Below are positions 33,044 to 41,321 of a stretch of DNA of 64,000 nt, one piece after another; positions within the stretch are counted from its first letter, which is position 1; the number at the start of each line of letters is the position of its first letter. A program made the position numbers and the translations under genes. The notes beneath the pieces are model-generated. The model saw only the letters and a list, made by a program, of their open reading frames with translations. It searched no databases and was not told the DNA's origin. The stretch comes from JAAYAO01 sp051133435 (GTDB taxonomy: Bacteria; Actinomycetota; Actinomycetes; Propionibacteriales; Propionibacteriaceae), in NCBI RefSeq assembly GCF_051133435.1, contig NZ_JBPGNY010000003.1, forward strand, positions 434,001 to 498,000. Reading direction: 5' to 3'.

Positions 33044-34060
33044 TCAGGCTTGTTCCCGCAGGCCCCGGACGATGATCTCGGCGAGTTGTTCCAGCACCCA
33101 CCGGTTCGGGACGCTCTTCACCGGCACCTCGATCTTGGTGCCGTCGGTCGCGGTGATGGTGAAGTCGGTGGCGTCGGCGTTCAGGGTGCTCAGGTTGTCC
33201 CAGGTGATGGTTTGTTCGTTCGCGGTGATGCCCGCGGCCGAGGCCTGCAGCGTCCCGAAATCGAGGGTCTGCCCCGCACTCAGGTGCTGCATCGCCGGAG
33301 CCAGATGAGCCTCCAGCACCCGTTCCCGCATCCGGGGTCGGAGCAACTCGGAGTCGGTGAAACTGGCTTCGGCCTTCAACGTGGTGTCGGGGCCGAGCAC
33401 CCGGATCGAGCTGTCGGGCCGGTCCACCACGCGGGCGTCGGCCCACGGCAGGCTGCGCACCTTGGCGCCGTTGGCGACCAGGATCTCGTCGGGGGTGATC
33501 CGCAGGAAGTGTCGCGGGTGAATGCTCATCGTCAGCAGGGTCAGCACCGCCAGCACCCAGGGAATCGCGGCCGGCCACAGTCGTCCGCCTTCGTGCAGGC
33601 CCTGCAACAGCCAGTGGTAACCGAGCAGGAACAGCAGGATGGAAACCGCCACCCCGATCGGCCGCATCAGGCCGGTGTGCGCGTGGCCGGCGACCTCATC
33701 GGTTGTCGGCGGCGGGATCTTGGCCAGCCGTGGTTCGATCGTCCCCCGGTAGACCATGAACACCAGCAGCACCGCCAACGCGGCGGCCAGGAACGGCCAG
33801 ACCTGACTGTTCACCCCGTCCCGGAAGGCATTCTCGGCCATCTGCTCTTCGTAGGTGTACGACTTACCGCCGAAAACGATGCACGCATCGCCGGGGCCCA
33901 TCGTTTCGCCGTCGCACGAGGGAGGGCCGTCGTTGGGCCGCCACAACTGCCAGGTGACGAAGCCACCGACGACGATCAGCACCAGCGGGGTGATCCAGTC
34001 GAGCCGACGAAACTTGTCCAGGGCCTGCTGGTGGGTGAGCGGCTCGGTCTTGTTGCTCAT
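33044..34060 (-). CDS. Hypothetical membrane protein with PH-like C-terminal domain
   Basis: A 338-residue protein without a recognised family. Transmembrane segments lie near residues 22-40, 85-105, 130-152 and 160-178. The first extracytoplasmic loop holds two cysteines (PPSCDGETMGPGDACIVFGG) likely to be bridged. The soluble C-terminal half contains HFLRITPDEILVANGAKVRSL and ITWDNLSTLNADATDFTIT, resembling tandem PH-like strands of bacterial membrane-associated domains. The ATG at 34060 overlaps the preceding stop (ATGA) and has AAAGG upstream. It is the last gene of the exporter operon at 33-37.4 kb. Confidence 0.6.
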   Translation of the reverse strand: MSNKTEPLTHQQALDKFRRLDWITPLVLIVVGGFVTWQLWRPNDGPPSCDGETMGPGDACIVFGGKSYTYEEQMAENAFRDGVNSQVWPFLAAALAVLLVFMVYRGTIEPRLAKIPPPTTDEVAGHAHTGLMRPIGVAVSILLFLLGYHWLLQGLHEGGRLWPAAIPWVLAVLTLLTMSIHPRHFLRITPDEILVANGAKVRSLPWADARVVDRPDSSIRVLGPDTTLKAEASFTDSELLRPRMRERVLEAHLAPAMQHLSAGQTLDFGTLQASAAGITANEQTITWDNLSTLNADATDFTITATDGTKIEVPVKSVPNRWVLEQLAEIIVRGLREQA

Positions 34061-34839
34061 GCCCACACCTTTCCGGAGAGGGCCTGCAGCAACGAGCTGA
34101 GGACGACGAAGTCGGGGGTCTTGGCGACCTGCTGGGAGTGGGTGCGTTGGTTCACCGTGCCGTAAGCGACCTCCAAGGTGCCGTCGCGGACGGTCATGGA
34201 GGTGACCTCGGGGTAGCCGATCAGTTCACCGCCGGGCACCCGGAAGCCGGCGCCGGTCAGCGTCAACTTGCCGAAAGGTACTTCCTCACCGCGCTGCAGG
34301 GCCGCTTGCACCATGGGCAGCTTGGCCTCGGCCGCGGTCAGTTTGATCCGGGGAAGGGCGTTGTCCTCGAACAGTGCGTCGCCCTTGAGCTTGGTCGACC
34401 CGTGTGGTCCCTCGATCACGAAGGTGTGGATCGGACGACCGTACGGCCGACCGTTGCGGACGCGCTGGACGACCTCCTCGTTCACCACCGACCGGGTCAG
34501 GTCGATGGCGTCGGTGACCTGCTCTCCCGCCACGCGCACCAAACCGGTGCGATACAGAAAGACACCTGTACGCTCGGCGCGGCCCAGCCCGATCAGGCCG
34601 CGCACACCGGCGGCCATGGCGACCAGGGCGACGGGGATCATGGCGATGGTCGGCCAGGATCTGAATCCGGTGACCCAGATCGCGATCCCGAGCAGGATCA
34701 GGAAGACCACCGCCAGGATGCCGGCTACCCGGAATTCCTTGAAAGCGGTCTCTTTGCTGTGCGCATACCAACTGGCGACCTGTTCGCCGAAGCCCTGCTG
34801 CTGAGCGGCCGCCTCGGCAATGGCGTGCATTCCGGACAT
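34057..34839 (-). CDS. Hypothetical membrane protein, DUF6585-like layout
   Basis: A 260-residue protein. A short soluble N-terminus (about 40 residues) precedes two transmembrane helices (about 42-85), then a beta-rich cytoplasmic region beginning TGVFLYRTGLVRVAGEQVTDAIDL. The arrangement recalls DUF6585 proteins, but I cannot confirm the family. It overlaps the next gene by 4 nt and follows the ABC permease by 51 nt, so it probably assists or responds to that exporter. No ribosome binding site is evident at the ATG at 34839; a second ATG at 34830 is possible. Confidence 0.6.
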   Translation of the reverse strand: MSGMHAIAEAAAQQQGFGEQVASWYAHSKETAFKEFRVAGILAVVFLILLGIAIWVTGFRSWPTIAMIPVALVAMAAGVRGLIGLGRAERTGVFLYRTGLVRVAGEQVTDAIDLTRSVVNEEVVQRVRNGRPYGRPIHTFVIEGPHGSTKLKGDALFEDNALPRIKLTAAEAKLPMVQAALQRGEEVPFGKLTLTGAGFRVPGGELIGYPEVTSMTVRDGTLEVAYGTVNQRTHSQQVAKTPDFVVLSSLLQALSGKVWA

Positions 34840-34890
34840 GGCAGCAGTGAAGCAGCGGCCGGGGTCACCGGCGGCCGCCGGATTGGTGGC

Positions 34891-36504
34891 TCATTTCGCC
34901 CAGGAACGCACCTTGGCGAAGACCTCCGGTTCCCGCTTGGCCAGGATCTTGGCTCCGAAATGCCAGCCCACGCGCAACATCACGAAACCGGTGGCCAGCG
35001 CCACCAGCGGCGCCAGTTGCAGCATCCACGGCCACACGACGATGCCCAGCACATAGGCCGTGGCCGCCGGAATCAGCGGGATGTACAGTCCGAGCATCGC
35101 TGCGAAGGCACTCAGGAAGGCGTTCACGCCGGCGCCGGATCCACTGGAGAAGGAACTGGCACCCGGGGCCTTGATCGGATAGGGCAGGGCTGCGGACAGC
35201 ATCGCCGAGATCCCGAGTTGAGTCCCCAGGATTCCGAGGGCTCCGCCGACCACCGGCCAGATCAGATCCGGGCGGCCCGCCACGAGCGAGGCGGCGACAC
35301 CGAAAACCACCGCCACGGGGCCGAACAGCGTCAACGCGGCGATCCCTCGTCCGGCCAGGTTTGCCCGGGCATCGAGCCCGGCGGTGATGTTCACCCAACC
35401 GGCCGGGCCGTCATAGCCGAAGTCGTCGGACAGCGCCATTGCTCCCCAGGCGGCCAGCACGGGGGCCAGGAAAGCGGTGAACGGCTGGTTCTGGATGATG
35501 CTCAGCGCGATCATCACCACGCCGACGATCGGCGTGATCACCGCGCCGGTCAGGTAGCGCTTGTCGCGGAACCAGTACCGCAATGACCGGGCGGCCACTG
35601 CCCCGACGGTGGTGGTCGGGTAGATCCGCGGGATGAACGAACCGGTGAGTCGCTGTGCCGTGCCGCCACCCTGGTCGACCACACCGGTGACCAGGGTGCG
35701 TTCGAGGCTGTGCCGCCACCACAACCACACGGCCACCAGGGTCGCGACGGTGAGCACCACCGCCCCCAGCGCGCCGAGATAGTTGCCGGTGGCGAGCCGG
35801 AAGGGGATGGCGAAGGGTGCGCCCAGCGGCGTCCACCCGGCGATCAGGCCGACCCGTTCGGCCGCCTCACCGAAGTTCATTCGGCTGATCCGTTCGGACT
35901 CGGCGCTGATGAAGATCTGCGTGCCGTAGATGACCAGCAACATCAGCACCACGAAGACCACCCCACCGACTTCGCGGCGGCGGCGGGACACCCCACCTAC
36001 CGAGGTGGCGGTGACCAGAGCCCGCGGAAGCAGCACGCACAGCGCCAGGCCGGCCAGGAAGGCCAACGGGGTGATCACCATGGCGAGCACCCCTCCCCCG
36101 CTGCGGTGGATCGCCACGATGCCCGCCACGATCATGATCAGCACCCCGATCACGGTGCACAGCACCGGCACCGAGACGAAGGCGGCCGCGAACAGGCCCG
36201 GCTGCAGCTTCTTGGCCCGCACCGGGAATTGGGCGAACTTGTTGGCGGCCAGCGTGTCGTCCAGCCCGAAGGAAGCGATCGGAATGACCATCCACAGCAA
36301 CAGGGCGACAGCCCCCAGGACGACCAGTGCCGACATCGCCACCTGCGGCTCGATCCAACTCAGCACGGGCAGCCCGATGGCCAACCCTCCCAGCGCCGAC
36401 AGGGCGCCCAGCAGCCCGAACACCAAGCCGATGATGCGCACCCGGTCCTGCTGGTAGCCGCCCTTCCACAGCCGCCACTTCAGTTTGGTCAGGAGCGCAA
36501 CCAC
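34891..36504 (-). CDS. ABC transporter permease (large ABC-2-like exporter subunit)
   Basis: A 537-residue polytopic protein with roughly 12 to 14 helices, starting VVALLTKLKWRLWKGGYQQD. Relatives are the permeases of two-component ABC exporters in actinobacteria, whose substrates are largely unknown. A conserved-looking SFGLDDTLAANKFAQFPV precedes the fourth helix, and RSLRYWFRDKRYL marks a cytoplasmic loop before the second half. I placed the start at the GTG at 36504 with GAGGGGAG 6 nt upstream, giving a 16-nt overlap with the ATPase; the open frame extends further but only into the ATPase gene. Confidence 0.85.
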   Translation of the reverse strand: MVALLTKLKWRLWKGGYQQDRVRIIGLVFGLLGALSALGGLAIGLPVLSWIEPQVAMSALVVLGAVALLLWMVIPIASFGLDDTLAANKFAQFPVRAKKLQPGLFAAAFVSVPVLCTVIGVLIMIVAGIVAIHRSGGGVLAMVITPLAFLAGLALCVLLPRALVTATSVGGVSRRRREVGGVVFVVLMLLVIYGTQIFISAESERISRMNFGEAAERVGLIAGWTPLGAPFAIPFRLATGNYLGALGAVVLTVATLVAVWLWWRHSLERTLVTGVVDQGGGTAQRLTGSFIPRIYPTTTVGAVAARSLRYWFRDKRYLTGAVITPIVGVVMIALSIIQNQPFTAFLAPVLAAWGAMALSDDFGYDGPAGWVNITAGLDARANLAGRGIAALTLFGPVAVVFGVAASLVAGRPDLIWPVVGGALGILGTQLGISAMLSAALPYPIKAPGASSFSSGSGAGVNAFLSAFAAMLGLYIPLIPAATAYVLGIVVWPWMLQLAPLVALATGFVMLRVGWHFGAKILAKREPEVFAKVRSWAK

Positions 36505-37412
36505 CCGAGACTCCCCTCGTCCAAGTGGGCTCCACCGACCAGTTCGATGAACCGGTCGGTCAACGAGGCGCCGGCGCGCACCTGCTCGACTGTGCCGGCG
36601 GCGCGCACCTGCCCTTCGTGGATGATCGCGACGTGATCGCACAGGCCCTCGACCAGTTCCATCACATGGCTGGACAGCACCACCGTGCCACCACCGGCCA
36701 CATAGGAACGCAGGATCTGCCGGATCACCTGACCCGAAACCGGGTCGACCGCCTCCAGCGGTTCGTCCAGCACGAGCAGCCGAGGTGCGTGGATCAGCGC
36801 CGAGGCGAGCAGCACCTTCTTGGTCATGCCGGCGGAGTAGTCGGCCACGAGCTTGTTCGCATCATCGGCCAGGTCGAGGGCGGTCAGCAGGTCGGAGGTG
36901 CGGGTCGCGAGTTGGTCGGGGGCGACCCCGCGGATCAACCCGACATAGTGCAGGAGTTCCTCGCCCGACAGCCGATCGAAGGTGCCCAGCCCGTCGGCGA
37001 GCACACCCATCTTGGCCTTCGCCGCCGGCGGATCGGCCCACACATCGTGGCCCATCACCACCGCCTTGCCCGCGGTCGGGCGCAGCAGCCCGGTGGCCAT
37101 CGACAGGCTGGTGGTCTTGCCCGCCCCGTTGGGGCCGACGATGCCGTACAACGAACCCATCGGGATGTCGAGGCTGAGGTCGCGCACCACCGGGACGCCG
37201 TCGAATTCCTTGGTCAAGCGGCTCAGCGACAGGGCGGGCATCTGCCCGGCGACCTCACGCTGCGGGGCCTGTTCCTCGCCCAGCCCCGGGACGGTCGTGG
37301 GCGGGCCGGCGGCCAGGTCGTGGGCATCACCCACCCCCGGGTCGAGCCCGCCGGATCCGGGTTCGGGCTGGGGTGGGGTGGGGTGTGTCGGGGTGTGGTC
37401 GTGCTGATCCAT
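36489..37412 (-). CDS. ABC transporter ATP-binding protein (exporter)
   Basis: A 307-residue ATPase. An acidic, Pro/His-rich N-terminal extension of about 60 residues precedes a complete nucleotide-binding domain: Walker A GPNGAGKTT, signature YSAGMTKKV (family variant of LSGGQ), Walker B LLVLDEPLEAVDP and switch His in LSSHVMEL. Unlike the ATPase at 27.7-29.0 kb all catalytic residues are present. I chose the ATG at 37412 because TACGCT ends exactly 7 nt upstream; a GTG at 37430 would add six residues. It heads the four-gene operon with the permease and two membrane proteins. Confidence 0.92.
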   Translation of the reverse strand: MDQHDHTPTHPTPPQPEPGSGGLDPGVGDAHDLAAGPPTTVPGLGEEQAPQREVAGQMPALSLSRLTKEFDGVPVVRDLSLDIPMGSLYGIVGPNGAGKTTSLSMATGLLRPTAGKAVVMGHDVWADPPAAKAKMGVLADGLGTFDRLSGEELLHYVGLIRGVAPDQLATRTSDLLTALDLADDANKLVADYSAGMTKKVLLASALIHAPRLLVLDEPLEAVDPVSGQVIRQILRSYVAGGGTVVLSSHVMELVEGLCDHVAIIHEGQVRAAGTVEQVRAGASLTDRFIELVGGAHLDEGSLGWLRS

Positions 37413-37419
37413 AACCGCC

Positions 37420-37425
37420 AGCGTA
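37420..37425 (-). promoter_or_regulatory. Leaderless -10 (TACGCT) for the ABC exporter operon
   Basis: TACGCT ends 7 nt before the ATG at 37412. The divergent gene has the same hexamer and spacing 35 nt away. Confidence 0.5.
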
Positions 37426-37459
37426 ATCACACCCCTAGGTCATCGAGAAAAAGCCGCGT

Positions 37460-37465
37460 TACGCT
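37460..37465 (+). promoter_or_regulatory. Leaderless -10 (TACGCT) for the trans-sulfuration enzyme gene
   Basis: TACGCT ends 7 nt before the ATG at 37473. Confidence 0.5.
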
Positions 37466-37472
37466 GCCGGAC

Positions 37473-38633
37473 ATGACTTCTGCCGACACCTCCGCCGTCC
37501 ATGCCGGACGCGACGACCTGGCCGCCCAGGGCCTGGTGATTCCGCCGATCGATCTGAGTTCGACCTACCCCTTGCACGACATCGACCGGGGTGGGGATTC
37601 CTACGAGAATCTCACCGGCGGCGGCGATCTGGTGGTCGGCGAATCACCGGTCTACCAGCGGCTGTGGAGTCCGACGGTGTCCCGTTTCGAGGACGCGATG
37701 GCCACCCTGGAACATGCCGACGGAGCGGTCGCCTTCGCCTCCGGGATGGCGGCGATCGCCGCTGTTTTGCAGGCTGCGGTCGCGGCCGGCACCCCGCACA
37801 TCGTGGCGGTGCGTCCGCTCTACGGCGGCACCGATGCGCTGCTGTCGGCAGGCATCCTCGGCACCCGAGTGACCTGGGCCGAGGCCGACCGGGTCGCCGA
37901 GGCACTACAACCCGACACCGGTCTGGTGCATGTCGAAACCCCGGCGAATCCGACCCTGGAGTTGGTGGACATCGCTGCGGTGGTGAAGCAGTCCGGCGCG
38001 GTGCCGGTGTCGGTCGATTCGACCTTCGCGACCCCGGTGCTGCAGAACCCGCTCGACCTGGGCGCGAGTCTGTCGATCCATTCGGCCACCAAGTACATCG
38101 GCGGGCATTCCGATGTGGTGGCCGGGGTGGTCGCGGCCAAGGGTGACTGGCTCGCCCGGTTGCGTTCGATCCGCGCCCTGACCGGGGCGATCCTGCACCC
38201 CGAGGCCGGGTACCTGGTGCACCGTGGCCTGCAGACCCTGCCGGTGCGGATCCGGGCCGCTCAGGAGGGGGCTCGGAAGCTGGCCGCCTGGTTGGCCGAA
38301 CAGCCCGAGGTCGCCGAGGTGTACCACCCCGAGGCACCCGGACGCGATCCACTCGGGTTGATCGGTACCCAGATGCGTGGCCCCGGGGCGATGGTGTCCT
38401 TCGCGCTGGCCGGCGGCTATGACCAGGCCGCGCAGGTGGCCTCGGGAGTGCGGCTGATCAAACATGCGGTGTCCCTGGGTGGGATCGAGTCGCTGATTCA
38501 GCACCCGGCCGCGCTGACGCACCGGCCGGTACCGCCGGAGGCCCGTCCGGCCGCCTCGGTGCTGCGCCTGTCGGTCGGCCTCGAGGACCCCGACGACCTG
38601 ATCGCCGATCTGACCCGCGCCCTGCGCCCTTGA
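37473..38633 (+). CDS. Cys/Met metabolism PLP-dependent enzyme (cystathionine gamma-synthase/lyase type)
   Basis: A 386-residue fold-type I PLP enzyme of the trans-sulfuration family. Visible features are the N-terminal TSAVHAGRDD and PPIDLSSTYP, SPTVSRFEDAMATLE, and the cofactor-stacking Tyr in VRPLYGGTDAL. VHVETPANPTLEL is followed by a PLP-binding Asp in SVDSTFATP and the Schiff-base lysine in SIHSATKYIGGHSD. SLGGIESLIQHPA ends the domain. Sequence alone does not separate cystathionine gamma-synthase, gamma/beta-lyase and methionine gamma-lyase. No other methionine genes are adjacent. It is divergent from the ABC exporter operon. Confidence 0.9.
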   Translation: MTSADTSAVHAGRDDLAAQGLVIPPIDLSSTYPLHDIDRGGDSYENLTGGGDLVVGESPVYQRLWSPTVSRFEDAMATLEHADGAVAFASGMAAIAAVLQAAVAAGTPHIVAVRPLYGGTDALLSAGILGTRVTWAEADRVAEALQPDTGLVHVETPANPTLELVDIAAVVKQSGAVPVSVDSTFATPVLQNPLDLGASLSIHSATKYIGGHSDVVAGVVAAKGDWLARLRSIRALTGAILHPEAGYLVHRGLQTLPVRIRAAQEGARKLAAWLAEQPEVAEVYHPEAPGRDPLGLIGTQMRGPGAMVSFALAGGYDQAAQVASGVRLIKHAVSLGGIESLIQHPAALTHRPVPPEARPAASVLRLSVGLEDPDDLIADLTRALRP

Positions 38634-38747
38634 CCGCACATGCAACCCGCGGGCCGGGGATGCGGCGTCGGTTATCCGCACGGGCTCGTCGGGGTGACCG
38701 TGAGGCCAGAAGTGTCCGTATGCCCGGGTTGTACGGGGTGCCGGTCC

Positions 38748-38815
38748 GAAAACGCACCCGAAACGGCCCTATCCGGTGCTTTCGTGCCTCATCGGGGCCT
38801 GAGGGGTGCGTTTTC
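38748..38815. repeat. Inverted repeat with 12-bp perfect arms
   Basis: GAAAACGCACCC (38748-38759) and GGGTGCGTTTTC (38804-38815) are exact complements around 44 nt, with a further GGCCC/GGGCC pairing inside. On the plus strand the right arm ends in TTTTC, so it could end transcription of the trans-sulfuration gene, although it is 115 nt beyond the stop. Confidence 0.7.
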
Positions 38816-38880
38816 ATCCACATGGGGATCGGAAGAAGGAAGCTGGGCCATACCCCGACCGGACCCCCGACATCGCAAAT

Positions 38881-38939
38881 GCAACCCGGACTGATTCCTG
38901 CGTGGCCTAGTACGTGCCGCAGGAGTCAGTCCGGGTTGC
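38881..38939 (-). terminator. Terminator of dcd
   Basis: A 22-bp stem with one mismatch (GCAACCCGGACTGATTCCTG on the left arm) and a 15-nt loop begins 13 nt after the dcd stop. ATTTG follows in the dcd direction. Confidence 0.7.
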
Positions 38940-38951
38940 GTTGGTGAGGAG

Positions 38952-39539
38952 CTACTCGGTGATCTGGGTGCGGTGGAAGTTCTGGTACGACTTGGACGGC
39001 GTCGGGCCGCGCTGTCCTTGGTAGCGGTTGGCGGTGCGCTCATCGCTGCCGTAGGGGTACTGGGCCGGTGAGCTGAGCCGGAAGAAGCAGAGCTGGCCGA
39101 TCTTCATGCCGGGCCACAGCTTGATCGGCAGGGTGGCCACATTCGACAGCTCCAGGGTCACGTGACCCGAGAAGCCGGGGTCGATGAAGCCGGCGGTTGA
39201 ATGCGTCAACAGGCCCAGCCGACCGAGTGAGGATTTGCCCTCCAGTCGGGCGGCCACGTCGTCGGGCAGGGTCACCACCTCGTAGGTCGAGGCCAGTACG
39301 AACTCCCCCGGGTGCAGGATGAACGGCCCGCCCTCGGTGAGCGGCTCGACCAGGGCGGTCAGCTCGGGCTGTTCCTCGGCCGGGTCGATGTGCGGGTAGC
39401 GATGGTTCTCGAAGACCCGGAAGTACCGGTCGATGCGCACGTCGACGCTGGCCGGCTGCACCATCTCGGGCTCATAGGGTTCGAGGCCGATCCGGCCGGC
39501 GTCGATTTCGGCGGTGATGTCACGGTCCGACAGCAGCAT
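38952..39539 (-). CDS. dcd: dCTP deaminase
   Basis: A 195-residue trimeric dCTP deaminase/dUTPase-fold enzyme. MLLSDRDITAEIDAG is the typical start. QPASVDVRIDRYFRVF, LASTYEVVTLPDDVAARLEG, the catalytic-Glu region STAGFIDPGFSGHVTLELSN and KIGQLCFFRL follow. A terminal SKSYQNFHRTQ closes over the nucleotide. Mycobacterial relatives are bifunctional, forming dUMP directly; whether this one does is not settled here. A TAGGCT box ends 6 nt before the ATG, so it likely has its own leaderless promoter even though it follows the RDD-FHA gene by 59 nt. Confidence 0.96.
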   Translation of the reverse strand: MLLSDRDITAEIDAGRIGLEPYEPEMVQPASVDVRIDRYFRVFENHRYPHIDPAEEQPELTALVEPLTEGGPFILHPGEFVLASTYEVVTLPDDVAARLEGKSSLGRLGLLTHSTAGFIDPGFSGHVTLELSNVATLPIKLWPGMKIGQLCFFRLSSPAQYPYGSDERTANRYQGQRGPTPSKSYQNFHRTQITE

Positions 39540-39545
39540 GGGGGC

Positions 39546-39551
39546 AGCCTA
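39546..39551 (-). promoter_or_regulatory. Leaderless -10 (TAGGCT) for dcd
   Basis: TAGGCT ends 6 nt before the ATG at 39539. Confidence 0.45.
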
Positions 39552-39598
39552 GCGCCCGCCGGGCACGGGCCACGCAGCCGAATCCGATCCGGACGAGG

Positions 39599-41278
39599 TC
39601 AGGAGAAGGCGCGCTGAATCTCCAGGCGGTGCTCACCGAAGCTGACGATCTGGCCCTCCCGAACCCGGACGACTTCACCCGGGGCACACGGTTCGTAGTC
39701 ACCGCCGGCATTGGCGATCGCCGAGCCGTTGGTGGAACCGCGGTCGGTGACGTAGATGCCGCGATTGTCGACACCAACAGCCAGGTGCGTCTTCGACACC
39801 GTACGGGCGGCCTCGCCGACCCGGACGAGTTCGGCATGCTCCTCCCCGGCCCGGGGCTGGGGGTTGCGGCCGATCAGCACCAGCGATTCGACCTTGATGT
39901 AGCGGCCGTCGTCGAGGGCGATCGTCCAGCCCTGGTCGGGGGCGCGACCGCCGGCGCGGGAGATCATCCGGGTGCCGTCGTCGGGTTCGGAGGTCGGTTC
40001 CTCCATGCCGGGCGGGCGTCCGTAAAGCTCCCGATCCTCGGGGCGACCGGGTGATCCGAAGGCCGGGGCCGGTCCCCCGGCGAGGTCGATCGGCACCGTC
40101 GGCTCGGGGCCGGCCGGCTGCCCGGGCTGACCCGGCATCGGCTGACCCGGCACCTGCCCGGGCCCGAACTGATCGGGTGCTCCGGCAGGTCGTGGAGCCG
40201 ACTGCGCCGAAGCGGGCTCCCCGGTCTGGAAGGGGACGCTGGTGATCGGCCCACCCTGTCCGGACGGAGCCTGCGGGGCGCCACCCCACGGCTGGGGCTG
40301 CCCACCCGGTGCACCGGGCGCACCGGGTGCCTGCCCGGGCTGACCGGATCCCCACGGCTGAGCCGACTGATTCCACGGTTGGGCACCGGGAGCCGAGGGC
40401 TGCGATTGCGGGTACGCACCGGGCGCGGACGGCTGGGACTGGGCTGATTGCGGCACACCTTGGGGTGCCGACTGTGCCGATTGCGGCATGCCCTGCGGCG
40501 CCGACTGAGCCGATTGCGGCATGCCCTGCGGCGCCGACTGCGCCGACTGCGGTGCCGCCTGCTGGGGCGGGAAGTGCCCACCCGGGGCGGACGACTGGGA
40601 TTGCGGGAACCCACCCCCGGACGGGGCGAAACCACCGCCGAACTCCGGCGCCGACGAGGACGACTGCGGCGGGGCGAAGCCGGAATCGTCCCAGTTCTGA
40701 CCGGGCGCGAAACCGGCATTGGCTTGTAGATGCGCGGGCAGACCGACCGGCGCCGCACCACTGGGCGCCTGGGAAACCGGGGCCTCGACGGCCACCGAGG
40801 AACTACCGACGCGCGCACCGCGGGCCCGTTCCTTGATCACGACGCCCTTGCCGGCCTTGTCGTGCAGGCCCTGGTTGCGCACATCGGTGAGGATCGTGAT
40901 CAGCACGACCACCGCCCCCACACCCGACCCGGACAGCACGCCGAGCACGATCTGGCGCAGGATCGCCGGACCCCAGCCGACCGGTTTGCCGTTGCGCAGA
41001 CTGACGAACTGCAGCTTCATCAGCTTCATGCCGGGGGTCGCGCCCTTGGTCGCGAGCATCCACCAGCACAGTACCAACCAGCCGAGCCCGACCACGCCGA
41101 CCGCGATCGACAGCACCAGCAGCACCGTGGTGTCGGTGACCACCCGGGCGGCCACCAGGCCACCCACCAGGCCGCCGAGCACTCCCGGTACCAGGTTGTC
41201 GATCAGATAGGCGACGAATCGTTTGCCCAGGCTGCCTGCCGCTACTCCCGGCGGCAGCACCCCTGCTTGGCTGCTCAT
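39599..41278 (-). CDS. RDD-FHA domain membrane protein
   Basis: A 559-residue protein with three parts. An N-terminal RDD membrane domain (about 18-160) carries GKRFVAYLIDNLVPG, TPGMKLMKLQFV and GLHDKAGKGVVI. A Gln/Pro/Ser/Gly-rich linker of about 280 residues includes a 33-bp tandem repeat. The C-terminal FHA domain (about 455-559) has LVLIGRNPQP, TVSKTHLAVGV and TDRGSTNGSA, the phosphothreonine-binding residues. It should recruit a phosphorylated partner to the membrane, plausibly a substrate of the kinase at 52.3 kb. The ATG at 41278 has GAAGGTGG upstream. It ends the PFNA-like locus. Confidence 0.88.
   Translation of the reverse strand: MSSQAGVLPPGVAAGSLGKRFVAYLIDNLVPGVLGGLVGGLVAARVVTDTTVLLVLSIAVGVVGLGWLVLCWWMLATKGATPGMKLMKLQFVSLRNGKPVGWGPAILRQIVLGVLSGSGVGAVVVLITILTDVRNQGLHDKAGKGVVIKERARGARVGSSSVAVEAPVSQAPSGAAPVGLPAHLQANAGFAPGQNWDDSGFAPPQSSSSAPEFGGGFAPSGGGFPQSQSSAPGGHFPPQQAAPQSAQSAPQGMPQSAQSAPQGMPQSAQSAPQGVPQSAQSQPSAPGAYPQSQPSAPGAQPWNQSAQPWGSGQPGQAPGAPGAPGGQPQPWGGAPQAPSGQGGPITSVPFQTGEPASAQSAPRPAGAPDQFGPGQVPGQPMPGQPGQPAGPEPTVPIDLAGGPAPAFGSPGRPEDRELYGRPPGMEEPTSEPDDGTRMISRAGGRAPDQGWTIALDDGRYIKVESLVLIGRNPQPRAGEEHAELVRVGEAARTVSKTHLAVGVDNRGIYVTDRGSTNGSAIANAGGDYEPCAPGEVVRVREGQIVSFGEHRLEIQRAFS
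40449..40547 (-). repeat. Three tandem 33-bp units in the RDD-FHA linker
   Basis: Units start at 40449, 40482 and 40515. They encode an 11-residue repeat of the form QSAQSAPQGMP. Units two and three are nearly identical, suggesting recent expansion. Confidence 0.88.
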
Positions 41279-41321
41279 TGGTCCACCTTCCCACCCGGTC
41301 GGCTCGTGCCGATGCCGGGGC

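Larger units (their letters stand above)
38634..38951. other. Intergenic region with inverted repeats
   Basis: This 318-nt gap between convergent genes has no convincing coding sequence. It contains a direct repeat CGCA-N-ATGCAACCCG at 38636-38650 and 38874-38888, a long inverted repeat at 38748-38815 and the dcd terminator at 38881-38939. Confidence 0.7.

Noticed and set aside
38640..38947. Small open frames in the gap before dcd
   Set aside because: They cross the inverted repeats and terminator, lack ribosome binding sites and show no recognisable protein features.
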